Positions 1 to 9,453 of a stretch of DNA of 64,000 nucleotides are shown here, piece by piece. Within the stretch, counting starts at the first letter, position 1. Each line of letters starts with the position of its first letter. Made by a program: the position numbers and the translations under genes. The stretch is from positions 186,001 to 250,000 of the forward strand of contig JADKGC010000008.1 in NCBI GenBank assembly GCA_016717205.1, read 5' to 3'. Origin of the DNA: Candidatus Flexifilum breve. Lineage in GTDB: Bacteria > Chloroflexota > Anaerolineae > Aggregatilineales > Phototrophicaceae. The notes beneath the pieces were generated by a model. It was not told the DNA's origin and did no database searches. It was given only the letters and a program-made list of their open reading frames with translations.

Positions 1-1469
1 ACCCGCTGAACTTCGTCATTGTGCTCATGAGCATGGCCTTCATCGCCTACATGCTGCTCAATGGCCGTTCGATGACGCGGCGCACGATTTCGTTTACGTG
101 GTTCGCCGTCGTGGTGATGATCGTGTTCGCCACGCCCTATGTGATCGCCAGCCTGCAGTCGCCGGAACTGGCGGGCGCGCGCCGCGTGCTCGAAGTCTCG
201 CCGCGCGTGCTGACCTCGTTCATCAACGGGCTGAACGGCCTGTTCATTCAGGGCGATGTGTACCCGACGCACAATTTGCCCGGCCGCCCGCTGCTCGATC
301 TTGTCAGCGGCCTGTTTTTGGTCATCGGCTTGATCGTGGCCCTGCGCGCGTGGCGGCAGTCGCGCTTCGTGCTGATTCTCCTGGCGCTGCTGTTTCTGGG
401 TCCGCTGGCGCTCGTCGCCAGTGAAACGCCCGAATTCCCGACGCTGGCCGGGCTGTTGCCTGTCTTCGCGCTGCTGTTTGGCTTGGGCGTGAGCACGCTG
501 TATCACAGTTTTCCCACGCGCATGGGGCGCCGGATTGGCGCGGTCGGCTTGGTTGTTCTCGTGCTCTTTAACCTGCAGTGGACGATTCGCGACCTGTTCA
601 TCAACTGGCGGGCGCTGCCGGAAATGCGCGCCGCCTATGACAGCCGCATCGGCGAGATCGCGCACTACATCGACACCACGTCTAACGACATCCCCACGGT
701 GATTTGCACGCGGGCTGTGTTCCCGAATACCGCCGCGCTGGCCTTGGAAGCGCCGCTCAAGCTGGCGCTCATGCTCCAGCGTCCGAGCACGACTCTGCGC
801 TACGCCGACTGTTCTGAGGCGCTCATCCTGAGTTCCGCAGGGGAAGGCGAACGCCTCATCTTCCTCGACCCGGACGGCTATACCACCTTTAACCCCTATC
901 TGAGCAGAATGGCCGATCAGGGGACGTTCGTCGAAGCGGGGGATCTGCCGCCGCAGTCTGTCATCCTGCTCGATGTGGCCGATCAACTGGCCGACCGCGT
1001 CGGCGCGTTCACCACGACCGCGCCCGTCGCCTTTGCGCCGGAAGCGCCCGGCGCGAACCGCGTCACCGCGCCGCCGATCCGCTTGGGTGGGAATGTCACG
1101 TTCCTCGGCTACGATCAGATCTGGGCGGAAGAGTATCGCCCCGGCGATCTCGTGCCGATTCTGACCTATTGGCGAATCGACGGCACGCCGCCCGCCGATC
1201 TGCGCCTATTCACGCACATCCTCGGTGATCCCGGCGCGCGTCCGGTCGCCCAGACCGACCCGCGCAGCATCCGCCCGGATCGCATGGCGGCGCGGGATGT
1301 GTGGCTGCAAGTGAGTTACATCCAGCTCCCCTTTGCGCTGCGCGCGGGGACGTATGGCATTTCTGTCGGCGCGTACGAAGACAATACCGATACGCGGTTG
1401 GCCGTGTTTGAAGGCGAGCAAGCGCGTGGTACGCGCCTATTCATTGGTCAACTGCGCGTGGTAAGGTGA
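1..1469 (+). CDS. Membrane glycosyltransferase-like protein, C-terminal part (5' end outside window)
   Basis: The reading frame is open from the first base with no stop, so the gene starts upstream of the window; the GTG at 21 is probably internal. The visible part has several hydrophobic membrane segments in its first 200 residues, including one near VGLVVLVLFNLQW. A soluble tail follows, ending in a beta-rich module (from about PIRLGGNVTFLGYDQIW) that resembles the tail of ArnT/PMT-like membrane glycosyltransferases of Chloroflexota. In that family a lipid-linked sugar is transferred at the outer membrane face, with the catalytic acidic residues near the N-terminus, which is not visible here. 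The gene ends 8 nt before the RNase Z start, so the two may be co-transcribed. Assignment to the glycosyltransferase family is inferred from the fold pattern alone. Confidence 0.55.
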   Translation, partial: PLNFVIVLMSMAFIAYMLLNGRSMTRRTISFTWFAVVVMIVFATPYVIASLQSPELAGARRVLEVSPRVLTSFINGLNGLFIQGDVYPTHNLPGRPLLDLVSGLFLVIGLIVALRAWRQSRFVLILLALLFLGPLALVASETPEFPTLAGLLPVFALLFGLGVSTLYHSFPTRMGRRIGAVGLVVLVLFNLQWTIRDLFINWRALPEMRAAYDSRIGEIAHYIDTTSNDIPTVICTRAVFPNTAALALEAPLKLALMLQRPSTTLRYADCSEALILSSAGEGERLIFLDPDGYTTFNPYLSRMADQGTFVEAGDLPPQSVILLDVADQLADRVGAFTTTAPVAFAPEAPGANRVTAPPIRLGGNVTFLGYDQIWAEEYRPGDLVPILTYWRIDGTPPADLRLFTHILGDPGARPVAQTDPRSIRPDRMAARDVWLQVSYIQLPFALRAGTYGISVGAYEDNTDTRLAVFEGEQARGTRLFIGQLRVVR

Positions 1470-1477
1470 GATAACGC

Positions 1478-2467
1478 ATGTTCGAAATCGTCTTTCTCGG
1501 CACATCCGCCTCGGCCCCTTCGATTCAGCGCGGACTGACGGCGCAAGCCATCCTCGCGGGCGAACATCGCTTCCTCATCGACTGTGGGGAAGGCACGCAG
1601 CGCCAGATTCTGCGTAGCGGCATCGGCTTCAAGCGGCTGAATCACATTCTGCTCACGCACTCCCACCTCGACCATATCCTCGGTCTCGGCGGGCTGATGT
1701 CGACATTCGCCCGCTGGGAGAGCATCGAGTCGGTGAAGATTTACGGCGGCAAGCCGACGCTCGCCCGGGTGCATGCGCTGCTCTACGGCGTCGTGCTGGA
1801 TTACGAGCGGCTTGACATCGAGATCAAGCTGGAAGAGCTGAAGACGGGCGAATTCTTCAACACGAAGGACTTCACCGTGAGCGCCTTCCCGGTGACGCAC
1901 CGCGGGGCGGGCTGCTTCGGTTTCGTCTTTCAGGAGAAAAGCCGCCGTCCGTTCCTCGCGGAGAAAGCTGAAGCGCTCGGCATTCCTGCCGGACCGGAGC
2001 GTGGACAATTGGTCGCGGGACACACCATCATGCTCGCCGACGGTCGCACGATCACGCCGGAGATGGTGCTCGGCGATCAGATACGCGGCATCAAGCTGGT
2101 TTACATTGGCGATGTGGGGCGCACCGATAATATTCGCGACTACGTGGCTGACGCCGATACGCTCGTCATCGAATCGACCTTCCTGCACAGCGAAGCCGAG
2201 GAAGCGTCGCACTTCGGTCACCTGACCGCGCGGCAGGCCGCCGAACTCGCCGCCGAAACGGGCGTCAAATCGCTGATTTTGAATCACGTCTCACGCCGTT
2301 ACCGCGAATCGGCCATCATCGAAGAAGCGCGGCGCTATTTCCCCGAAACCTATGTCGCCCGCGATCTCGATCACTTTATCATCCGGCGCGACCAACCCCT
2401 AGAGAAGCTCGCCCCGGAAGTCGTGCGCGCCCGTGCCGCGCAAGCCGAACAGGAAGACAAAGGGTAG
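1478..2467 (+). CDS. rnz: Ribonuclease Z (tRNA 3' processing endonuclease)
   Basis: This is a metallo-beta-lactamase-fold nuclease that removes the 3' trailer from tRNA precursors in the cytoplasm. The start MFEIVFLGTSASAPS matches the N-terminal strand of the family. The zinc-binding motif is LTHSHLDHILGLGGL near residue 60. Further ligands are seen in FPVTHRG, in the IGDVGRTDN region, and in the HFGHLTARQAAELA helix followed by LILNHVSRRY. At 329 residues it is a usual short-form (RNase ZS) length. It begins 8 nt after the upstream membrane protein. The C-terminal 20 residues are charged and look like a tail. Confidence 0.93.
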   Translation: MFEIVFLGTSASAPSIQRGLTAQAILAGEHRFLIDCGEGTQRQILRSGIGFKRLNHILLTHSHLDHILGLGGLMSTFARWESIESVKIYGGKPTLARVHALLYGVVLDYERLDIEIKLEELKTGEFFNTKDFTVSAFPVTHRGAGCFGFVFQEKSRRPFLAEKAEALGIPAGPERGQLVAGHTIMLADGRTITPEMVLGDQIRGIKLVYIGDVGRTDNIRDYVADADTLVIESTFLHSEAEEASHFGHLTARQAAELAAETGVKSLILNHVSRRYRESAIIEEARRYFPETYVARDLDHFIIRRDQPLEKLAPEVVRARAAQAEQEDKG

Positions 2468-2515
2468 GTCTTTCGTGTTTATCTATGGAACACGGGAATT
2501 CTTCGAGAAGGATCC

Positions 2516-2543
2516 GTCGGGACACGGCATGCCGCGTCCCGAC
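2516..2543. repeat. Palindromic hairpin repeat (GTCGGGAC family)
   Basis: Near-perfect 28-bp palindrome: arm GTCGGGACACGGCA pairs with TGCCGCGTCCCGAC, with one A/C position that would be G-U on one strand. It lies between the convergent ends of rnz and the S9 peptidase gene, so it could also serve as a two-way transcription stop. It belongs to the hairpin family described elsewhere in the window. Confidence 0.7.
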
Positions 2544-2613
2544 AAATGCCCCCTTATGAACACCCTCTAAAGCGCATCCCTACGAAAAGAACCCAACCGC
2601 TAGAGGGGCAACT

Positions 2614-4443
2614 CTACGTCGCGGATGGCTCATCGAGCAGGTATTCCTCGATGTAGTCGACAATCATCCGGTACCACTTGATCGTGTTCTCGCGGCGCGT
2701 CGTACCGTGGCCTTCGTTTTCGTCGACGAAGTAGCGCACATCGCCGCCGTTCTGCTTGATGCGCTCGACCATCTGGTCGCTTTCCGCCTTGACCACGCGC
2801 GGATCTTTCGCGCCCTGAATCACGAGCAGCGGCACTTTGATCTTATCAACGTAAGTGATGGGCGAGCGCGCCATGAGCATGTCGAAGTCCTCTTCGGGGT
2901 CGCCCACCCATTCTTTCATCGTGGCGCGCCAGTGCGGCGGGACCGCCTTGGCAAAGGTGACCAGATTCGCCGGGCCGACGAGGTCGACGGCCAGCGCCCA
3001 ATAATCGGGCAAGCGGGTGATGGCGCTGAGCGTCGCGAAGCCACCGAAGCTGCCGCCATACACGGCGATCCGGTTGCTATCTACCCACGTCAGCGAACGC
3101 AGATAGATCGCCGCGTGTTCGATATCCTTGAGTTCGTCGCCACCCCAATCCCGGTGAATCAGCTTCTGGTAGCTGATGCCGTAGCCCGTCGAGCCGCGGA
3201 TGTTAGGCGCGAGCACGCCGAAACCACGCGACAGCAGATACTGATAGAGGCCATTGTAGTTGTAACGGGCGCGTTCCTGCGCTTCGGGGCCGCCGTGAAT
3301 CGACAGCACAACCGGGAACTGCCCTTCCCCCTGCGGGCGGTACAGCCACGCCGGGATGGTGCGCCCGTCGAAGGTAGCATAGTGCACCAGTTCGGGCACG
3401 ATCATATCGGCCGGGTCGATGCCGCCGATCATGCTCTGGCCGAGCGCAGTCAACTGCCCGGTCGTGAGGTCGAACTCGTAGAGGTTGGTCGCTTCAGTCG
3501 GCTGCGCGAACACGAGCGCCAGTTTCGTGCCGTCCGGCGTCACGACAAAGCTGTCAATCACGCCAAGCGGTAAATCTGGCAGCGTGAGCGCCGCACCCGT
3601 CGTCAGGTCGCGGCCATAAAGCTTGGACGCGCCATCCTCGTTGACCGACCAGATCAGCACGCGCCCGTTCTTCGAGACGACGACGTTTTCGACATCCCAA
3701 TCCGGCGTTTCGACCCACGCCCACGACCGATCCGCCAGCGAATAGAAGGCCAGCCCTAAGAACTCGCGCCCCTTGTTGCTGACCAGATAGAAGCCGCTGC
3801 TGTCCGGGGCCCACGCGACCGGCACCAGCATCAGTTCGCCTTCGTGTTCGGTGGCGTTGATCACTTCACCGTTGGTCAGGTCGTAAAGGATGCTGTGCTG
3901 ATTCGTGTTGCTGTAGCCTTTGCCCGCCAGCAGATAACGTCCATCGGGCGACCAACCGACCGGGTAGATGCCATACTCGCCGCCGGGCGACATGACAAAC
4001 GGATAGGTCTTCTCGCCCGTCTCCAGATTATGAATCACCGTTTCCATGTTCTGCGGTTCGCGCTCGTTCGCCGCATAGGCAATGATTTTGCCATCCGGCG
4101 TGAAGGCGTCGCCAATGTAATGCTGCGCCTGCATCGCGTTCGTGATCTGTTCCGGCGTGCCACCGCGCGCGCCCATCAGGTAAACCTGATGGAATTCGTC
4201 GCCATTCTGGTCGGCGGTGAACAGGATCGACTTCCCGTCGGGGTGCCAAGTCACGGCACGGACCGTGTTATCGGCGTAGGCGGTGAGCTGGTAGGGCATG
4301 CCGCCGCCGGACGGAACCGTCCACAAGTTGAACTGCCCGGTCGTGTTGGCGACATGCGCCAGCGTCTTGCCATCAGGCGAGTACGCAATCGCCCCCGTGT
4401 ACAGGCGGGTGGCAGCATACTGCTCGAAACGATATTTCTTCAT
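2614..4443 (-). CDS. S9 family prolyl-oligopeptidase-like serine peptidase
   Basis: The protein has an N-terminal beta-propeller of PD40/TolB-like blades (SPDGKTLAHVA, HPDGKSILFTA, SPDGRYLLAG, TPDGTKLALVF) and a C-terminal alpha/beta-hydrolase domain from about residue 350. The nucleophile is the serine in YGGSFGGFA. The acid is in VIQGAKDPRV and the histidine in NEGHGTTRRE. Such enzymes cleave short peptides, often after proline or alanine, with the propeller limiting access. No signal peptide is seen, so it is probably cytoplasmic. The frame opens at 4449, but the ATG at 4443 is preferred because AAAGGA then sits about six bases upstream, whereas it abuts the first ATG. Confidence 0.9.
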   Translation of the reverse strand: MKKYRFEQYAATRLYTGAIAYSPDGKTLAHVANTTGQFNLWTVPSGGGMPYQLTAYADNTVRAVTWHPDGKSILFTADQNGDEFHQVYLMGARGGTPEQITNAMQAQHYIGDAFTPDGKIIAYAANEREPQNMETVIHNLETGEKTYPFVMSPGGEYGIYPVGWSPDGRYLLAGKGYSNTNQHSILYDLTNGEVINATEHEGELMLVPVAWAPDSSGFYLVSNKGREFLGLAFYSLADRSWAWVETPDWDVENVVVSKNGRVLIWSVNEDGASKLYGRDLTTGAALTLPDLPLGVIDSFVVTPDGTKLALVFAQPTEATNLYEFDLTTGQLTALGQSMIGGIDPADMIVPELVHYATFDGRTIPAWLYRPQGEGQFPVVLSIHGGPEAQERARYNYNGLYQYLLSRGFGVLAPNIRGSTGYGISYQKLIHRDWGGDELKDIEHAAIYLRSLTWVDSNRIAVYGGSFGGFATLSAITRLPDYWALAVDLVGPANLVTFAKAVPPHWRATMKEWVGDPEEDFDMLMARSPITYVDKIKVPLLVIQGAKDPRVVKAESDQMVERIKQNGGDVRYFVDENEGHGTTRRENTIKWYRMIVDYIEEYLLDEPSAT

Positions 4444-4635
4444 CCGCATTCCTTTTCATTCAAATAAACTTGAACGCTAAAGTAAAGTTTAGCGAGATTC
4501 GGAGGTGAGTCAAGTAGGCCCCGGCGTCACCGCATTTTGTTTGCGGCGGGCAGGGATTTTGGTTTTCCCGGCGCGATCACTACAATCGCTGCGCTGAACG
4601 TCGTTGGACTTAAGCTACTCAGAGAGAAAACCACC

Positions 4636-6441
4636 TTGACCGCTCACAGGTATTACGCAGATTTCCCACTCCCTGTTCATAGTTCCCTCGATCGGACAAA
4701 ACTCGACCGCGCTTTCCCCAAAGTCGCGGCGATCTTCCGCGAACACGTCGAACGCACCCCGGTTCCCGGCTGTGCATTCGGCATCGTGATCGGCGGCGAA
4801 CTCGTGTACGCGGGCGGTTTGGGCGTGCGCAATGTCGCCGATCAGACCCCCGTCGACCAACACACGGTGTTTCGCATTGCGTCGATGACCAAGAGCTTCA
4901 CGGCGATGGCGCTGGTCAAACTGCGCGATGCGGGGAAACTACAGTTGGATGCGCCCGCCGCTGACTACGTGCCGGAATTAGCCGCGCTCCCCTATCCAAC
5001 GCGCGACTCCGCCCCCATGACCGTGCGCCAACTGCTCACGATGAGCGCGGGGCTGCCGCAGGATGATCCGTGGGCCGACCGCCAACTCGCCCTCAGTGAA
5101 GCGGAACTGTCGCAGATTCTGCTGAAGGGGCTGTCGTTCTCGAACCCACCCGGCGTCACGTTTGAATACTCGAATCTCGGCTATGCCATTCTGGGGCGCA
5201 TCGTGACCAACGTCGCAGGCATGCCCTACCAAGCGTATGTGAATCGCGAGATCCTGACGCCGCTTGGCATGAGCTCGACCACGTTTGACAGCGCCGCCGT
5301 CGACCCGCAGCGCTTGGCGATGGGTTATCGCCGTGAAGACGATCAGTGGGTCGAAGAGCCGCCGCTGCCGGACGGCGCCTTCGCGTCGATTGGCGGCCTG
5401 TTCACGACAATCGCCGATTTCGCCCGCTACATGGGCTTCCTGCTCTCGGCGTTCCCCCCGCGCGACGACGATGACAGCGCGCGCCCGATTCGGCGCAGCT
5501 CGGCGCGTGAGATGCAGCAGCAGTGGCGGCAGCGGGCGCTCAGTTCGACGCGACCCAGCCCGGATCTCCCCGCGCTGGTGCAAGGCGAAGCGTATGGCTA
5601 TGGCTTAGCGTGCAGCCGCGATTCAGCGCTTGGTTATTCGGTGGCGCATGGTGGCGGACTGCCGGGCTACGGAACGTTCTATCGCCTGCTGCCAGACTAT
5701 GGAATTGGCATCGTCGGCTTCTGCAACGCGACCTATGCCTCGCCCCGGCTCGCCATGGAGAAAGTCTTCACGGCGCTGCGCCAAACCGGCGGACTCAAAC
5801 CGCGCACGCTCCCGACTGCGCCGATTTTGCGCACCGTACAGGACACACTGCAGCAAATCTATGAAACGTGGGATGATGCCGCGCTGCAAGCCATCTCAAC
5901 CGAGTCCTTCTTTCAGGATATGCCGCTGGTCAAACGGCGCGAACAGTTCCGGCGGCTGCGCGCTGATTTCGGCAAATGCCGCTCGGTGACGCCAGTTGAA
6001 CCGGAGAACGCGCTGCGCGGGCGCTGGATCATGCAGTGCAGCAAGGGGCAGATCGAAGTCTTTGCCACCCTCGCGCCGACGAATCCGGCCAAGCTGCAAT
6101 ATTTGCAGATTGTCTCCGCGAAGCCGTTAAGCGCCGCGCTGAAACAAAGCGTCGCGCAGCTCGTCGCCCTGATCAACGCGTGGGATGACCAGCAGGCGAA
6201 CTCTTTGTTCGCTCGGTCTGTCAAACGCGCCGATCTCCAGCGCCAGTTTGCCGCGGTGCACGTCCAGTATGGCAAACTCAGACTCGGCGCGATGGTCGAG
6301 GGGGATGGAGAAACGAACGCGCGGATTCGGCTGGTGGGTCAGCATGGTGATGTGGAAATCAAGGTGGTCTACCAACCGAAGCCGGGCAAATTCGCCGGGG
6401 TGACGTTCCTGCGTCCGCGTGACGTGTTGTTTGTGCCGTAA
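4636..6441 (+). CDS. Serine hydrolase, beta-lactamase / class C penicillin-binding-protein fold
   Basis: Members of this family hydrolyse esters, amides or beta-lactams through an acyl-serine. The S-x-x-K motif is SMTK in VFRIASMTKSF, the Y-x-N motif is YSN in FEYSNLGYAILG, and the third motif is HGGG in VAHGGGLPGYG. A C-terminal extension of about 200 residues holds two DUF3887-like modules (LQQIYETWDDAALQAIS and QLVALINAWDDQQANSLF). No signal peptide is obvious. The frame is open from a TTG at 4537 with no ribosome site. I prefer the TTG at 4636, preceded by AGAGAGAAAA; no ATG lies between these points and the catalytic motif. The start is uncertain and the substrate unknown. Confidence 0.82.
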   Translation: MTAHRYYADFPLPVHSSLDRTKLDRAFPKVAAIFREHVERTPVPGCAFGIVIGGELVYAGGLGVRNVADQTPVDQHTVFRIASMTKSFTAMALVKLRDAGKLQLDAPAADYVPELAALPYPTRDSAPMTVRQLLTMSAGLPQDDPWADRQLALSEAELSQILLKGLSFSNPPGVTFEYSNLGYAILGRIVTNVAGMPYQAYVNREILTPLGMSSTTFDSAAVDPQRLAMGYRREDDQWVEEPPLPDGAFASIGGLFTTIADFARYMGFLLSAFPPRDDDDSARPIRRSSAREMQQQWRQRALSSTRPSPDLPALVQGEAYGYGLACSRDSALGYSVAHGGGLPGYGTFYRLLPDYGIGIVGFCNATYASPRLAMEKVFTALRQTGGLKPRTLPTAPILRTVQDTLQQIYETWDDAALQAISTESFFQDMPLVKRREQFRRLRADFGKCRSVTPVEPENALRGRWIMQCSKGQIEVFATLAPTNPAKLQYLQIVSAKPLSAALKQSVAQLVALINAWDDQQANSLFARSVKRADLQRQFAAVHVQYGKLRLGAMVEGDGETNARIRLVGQHGDVEIKVVYQPKPGKFAGVTFLRPRDVLFVP

Positions 6442-6837
6442 AGGCAGCCTCACCTCTATCCCGCTTGTGACAGAGGTAGGCACCTCATTGTAGGGACGAG
6501 GCATGCCTCGTCCTCCGTGTAAATACAAACAAAACCTAGCTGCCTATCAATACTTCGCTGTAACAGAGGCTAGGTAGGTTGTCCAATCAAAGGCGAAAAC
6601 AGGACGAGGCATGCCTCGTCCCTACACAAACGCTCCAATCTGTCTCCCCTCCCTGAATTCGGGGAGGGGCCGGGGGTGGGGTCGGATGCGGCGGACGCAC
6701 TGAATTGCGTCCCGACAATGGTCCGATTGTTAAAAGTAGCCTGTCTTCAGCCTAGCGGCCAAAGGATCAGGCGGGCTTGTGAAGTCCCCTCTCCTCTTTT
6801 CGGCGAGGGGATTTAGGGGTGAGGTTGAAAAAGCCGC
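6442..6837. repeat. Intergenic repeat island with hairpins, no gene
   Basis: The convergent gap between the serine hydrolase and the dehydrogenase carries at least five palindromes: 6490-6513 and 6602-6626 (both with core GGACGAGGCATGCCTCGTCC), 6646-6682 (CCCCTCCCTGAATTCGGGGA followed by a G-rich tail), 6693-6712 (GGACGCACTGAATTGCGTCC), and 6786-6825 (a variant of the CCCCTC...GAGGGG type). I see no coding frame here. Confidence 0.75.
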
Positions 6838-7857
6838 TCAATACCCGTGCTGGCGGGTGAAGCGGTTGAGCAGCGACTGCTTTTCGAGGTAGCGCTCGAG
6901 ATTCGCGGTGAACAACGCCGCCGCCCGTTCGTGGTAGTTGACTGTGTTCCCGGCCACGTGTGGGCTGATGATCACGTTGTCGAGGTTCCACAGCGGGCTG
7001 GTCGTGGGGAGCGGTTCTTCTTCGAACACGTCGAGCGCCGCGCCCGCCAGCCGATTCGCCGCCAGCGCCGAGATCAGCGCGTCTTCGTCGACGACCGGGC
7101 CGCGCGCCACATTGATCAAGACCGCCGTCTTCTTCAGCGCCTTGAACACGTCCTCGCCGACGATATGCGTCGTCTTGACGGTGAGCGGCACGGTCAACAC
7201 GAGGAAGTCACACTCGCTGGCCATTGAGGCAATCGCTTCCGGCGGATAGATCCGCAGCGGGATTTCCCCGCCTTGATCGCCCGTCCCCGGTTCGGCGTAG
7301 CCGTCGAAGTCTTCGGGGTGCATCACATCGCGCTTGATGGCCAGCACCTTCATGCCGAGGTGATCCGCCGCGCGCGCCAGTTCGCGACCAATCGCACCGT
7401 AGCCGACGATGCCGAGCGTTTGCCCGCGCAGGGTGAGCGGCGCAAAGATTTTCTGACGCTCTTTCGGCCACTCCCCCTTGTGCTTGAGCTCCTGCATCGT
7501 CGGAACCTTGTAGTTGAAGGCCAGCATCATCCCCAAGCAGAATTCGCTCATGGCGACGGCGTGAATGCCGCTGGAGGTCGTCACTTCGACATCCTCCGCC
7601 ATGATGATCGGCTCGTGCAGCGCGTGATTCACGCCCGCTGAATGCAGTTGAATCCAGCGTAGGCGCGGCGCTTGCGCTGGATCGGGAAATGTACCCAGCG
7701 TATACAAAATCTCGGCCTCTGCCCACGCTTTTTCCGGGACGGTGGGAAAATGCCGTTCGATATGCAGCCGGGGCGAAATATCGCGCAGCTCCGCCATCAG
7801 CGCGTCGGAGAAATCCATCGCCACAATCACGTGGATCGGGTCATTTACATCAGTCAT
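6838..7857 (-). CDS. D-2-hydroxyacid dehydrogenase, NAD(P)-dependent
   Basis: D-isomer-specific 2-hydroxyacid dehydrogenases interconvert 2-oxoacids and D-2-hydroxyacids with NAD(P). The Rossmann motif GIVGYGAIGREL is visible in mid-protein. The arginine of the active site lies in LINVARGPVVDEDAL, the acid in LAGAALDVFEEEPLP and the catalytic histidine in VIISPHVAGNT. At about 340 residues it has the family length. The insertion between the Rossmann motif and the arginine (EDFDGYAEPGTGDQGGEIPL) is longer than in simple members. The start at 7857 (MTDVNDPIHVIVAMD) is chosen because TTGAGG lies seven bases upstream; the extra 17 codons of the open frame look non-coding. Divergent from fabI. Substrate not deducible. 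Confidence 0.88.
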   Translation of the reverse strand: MTDVNDPIHVIVAMDFSDALMAELRDISPRLHIERHFPTVPEKAWAEAEILYTLGTFPDPAQAPRLRWIQLHSAGVNHALHEPIIMAEDVEVTTSSGIHAVAMSEFCLGMMLAFNYKVPTMQELKHKGEWPKERQKIFAPLTLRGQTLGIVGYGAIGRELARAADHLGMKVLAIKRDVMHPEDFDGYAEPGTGDQGGEIPLRIYPPEAIASMASECDFLVLTVPLTVKTTHIVGEDVFKALKKTAVLINVARGPVVDEDALISALAANRLAGAALDVFEEEPLPTTSPLWNLDNVIISPHVAGNTVNYHERAAALFTANLERYLEKQSLLNRFTRQHGY

Positions 7858-7929
7858 TCGTAGCCTCAACCCATCACGGGTGTTAAAGTTAGCGATCAAA
7901 AATAGCAACCACTCTAAGGAGATTAACCG

Positions 7930-8730
7930 ATGGGCTTAATGGATGGCAAAATTGCGCTGGTTTTTGGACTGGCGAACAAGAATTCGATTGCGTGGGGGAT
8001 CATCCAGCGGCTGCACGCTGAAGGCGCGAAGATTCTGATCAGCTATGCCGGGGAAGCCCTCGAAAAGCGTGTGTTCCCGCTCGCGCAGGAAATCGGCTGC
8101 GATTTCGTCGAACAGTGCGACGTCACCAGCGATGAACAGCTCGATGCCGTGTTCGCCAAGGTGCAGGAACGCTACGGCAAGATCGACGTGCTGGTGCATT
8201 CCGTCGCGTTTGCGAATAAGGATGATCTCGGCGGGCGCTTCGTCAACATCTCGCGCGACGGCTTCAAGCTGGCGCTCGACATCAGCGCTTACAGCCTGAT
8301 CGCGATGGCCAAACGCGCCGAACCGCTCATGCCAGAAGGCGGCAGCATCATCAGCCTGACGTATTACGCGGCGGAGAAAGTCATGCCGAAGTATCATGTC
8401 ATGGCGGTGGCGAAATCAGCGCTGGAGACGATCACCAAGTACCTCGCCGCCGACCTCGGGCCGAAAGGCATCCGCGTCAATTCGATCAGCGCTGGGCCGA
8501 TCAAGACGCTGGCCGCGGCAGGCGTGCCCGGCATCCGCATGATGCTGAAGTATTCGGAGCGGGCCGCGCCGCTGCGCAAGCTGGTGCATCAGGATGATGT
8601 GGGCAACGCCGCGCTGTTCCTCGCGTCGGACTGGGGCTCGATGATCACCGGGGAAATCATGTACGTCGATGCGGGCTTCAACATCCTCGGCATGACGCTC
8701 ACCGAAGAAGACATGGCAGCGATCGAGTAA
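7930..8730 (+). CDS. fabI: Enoyl-[acyl-carrier-protein] reductase (NADH), FabI type
   Basis: This enzyme performs the last reduction in each round of type II fatty acid synthesis, turning trans-2-enoyl-ACP into acyl-ACP. It is a short-chain dehydrogenase with the FabI form of the catalytic site: two tyrosines and a lysine spaced as in LTYYAAEKVMPKYHVMAVAK, matching the Y-x(6)-K arrangement that sets FabI apart from other family members. The cofactor loop is VFGLANKNSIAWGI. The length of 266 residues is standard. A clear ribosome site CTAAGGAG (7913-7920) precedes the ATG. It is expressed away from the dehydrogenase gene and stands alone. Confidence 0.94.
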   Translation: MGLMDGKIALVFGLANKNSIAWGIIQRLHAEGAKILISYAGEALEKRVFPLAQEIGCDFVEQCDVTSDEQLDAVFAKVQERYGKIDVLVHSVAFANKDDLGGRFVNISRDGFKLALDISAYSLIAMAKRAEPLMPEGGSIISLTYYAAEKVMPKYHVMAVAKSALETITKYLAADLGPKGIRVNSISAGPIKTLAAAGVPGIRMMLKYSERAAPLRKLVHQDDVGNAALFLASDWGSMITGEIMYVDAGFNILGMTLTEEDMAAIE

Positions 8731-8740
8731 AGACCGCCAA

Positions 8741-8885
8741 GAAAGAAAAGAGTCAACGCAAAGACGCAAGGGCGCGAAGGCGCAAAGAACAAGTCAAAAA
8801 ACACCGTAGGGGCGCAGCAGGCTGCGCCCTTTACATTCACTTGGCGTCTTTCCGTCTTCGCGCCTTGGCGTTAGATCTTTTTCTT
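8741..8885. repeat. Nested inverted repeat between fabI and bioY
   Basis: Outer arms are imperfect complements: AACGCAAAGACGCAAGGGCG (near 8755) against the AGATTTAACGCC-like element read on the minus strand at 8845-8885. An inner hairpin lies at 8806-8834 (GTAGGGGCGCAGC / GCTGCGCCC). The element fills the gap between convergent genes and has the same two-level layout as the one at 51022-51236. Confidence 0.6.
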
Positions 8886-8898
8886 GGATTGTGTGCTG

Positions 8899-9453
8899 TT
8901 AGCTATTCCGCAGGAAGAAGGCGCGGCCGCTCTCCGCGACGGCGGCGGCGATCAGCGCCTTGCCGAGATCCAGCGCGATGAACGGGGCGACGCCCGCCGT
9001 CCACGCGGCATCCCACGCCAACCCCGTGTTCAGCTTGAGCAGCGTGTACCCGAACGTGTAAATCACCAGAATGCCCACCACTGCCGCCAACCAGCGCTGC
9101 ACCGCGCGGCGATTGCTGCGCTCGATCAGCCAACCGGTGACGAACGCCGCCGGGACGAAACCGAGCAGGTAGCCCGCCGTCGGGCTGAAGAACGCCGCCG
9201 CGCCGACCATGCGCGCATCGACGGGCAGATTCAGGGCAATCAAGCTGATGTAGAGCAATTGGCTCAACGCGCCATCCCGCGCGCCCAAAACCAAACCGGA
9301 GAGCACGACGATCAGCACCTGGAGCGTGATCGGGACGGGTTCCACGGGAATGGTGATTCGCGCAGAGATCGCGGTGAGGAAGGTGAAGGCGACGACCGCC
9401 GCCAAGCGATAGGCGAGCGAAAAGTCGCGGGTTTGGGGAAGTGTACGCAGCAT
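8899..9453 (-). CDS. bioY: Biotin transporter BioY (ECF S component)
   Basis: A small, very hydrophobic protein of 184 residues with about six membrane helices. It carries the BioY signatures ARITIPVEPVPITLQ near residue 30 and the FFSPTAGYLLGF region. BioY binds biotin in the membrane and works alone or with the ECF energising module (EcfA/EcfT), which is not encoded here. The ATG at 9453 has AGAGG seven bases upstream. It stands alone between two repeat-filled gaps. A biotin-repressor site could not be identified. Confidence 0.92.
   Translation of the reverse strand: MLRTLPQTRDFSLAYRLAAVVAFTFLTAISARITIPVEPVPITLQVLIVVLSGLVLGARDGALSQLLYISLIALNLPVDARMVGAAAFFSPTAGYLLGFVPAAFVTGWLIERSNRRAVQRWLAAVVGILVIYTFGYTLLKLNTGLAWDAAWTAGVAPFIALDLGKALIAAAVAESGRAFFLRNS

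Noticed and set aside
6442..6837. CRISPR array
   Set aside because: The repeats are palindromes of different sequence and spacing, with no regular spacers and no cas genes anywhere in the window.
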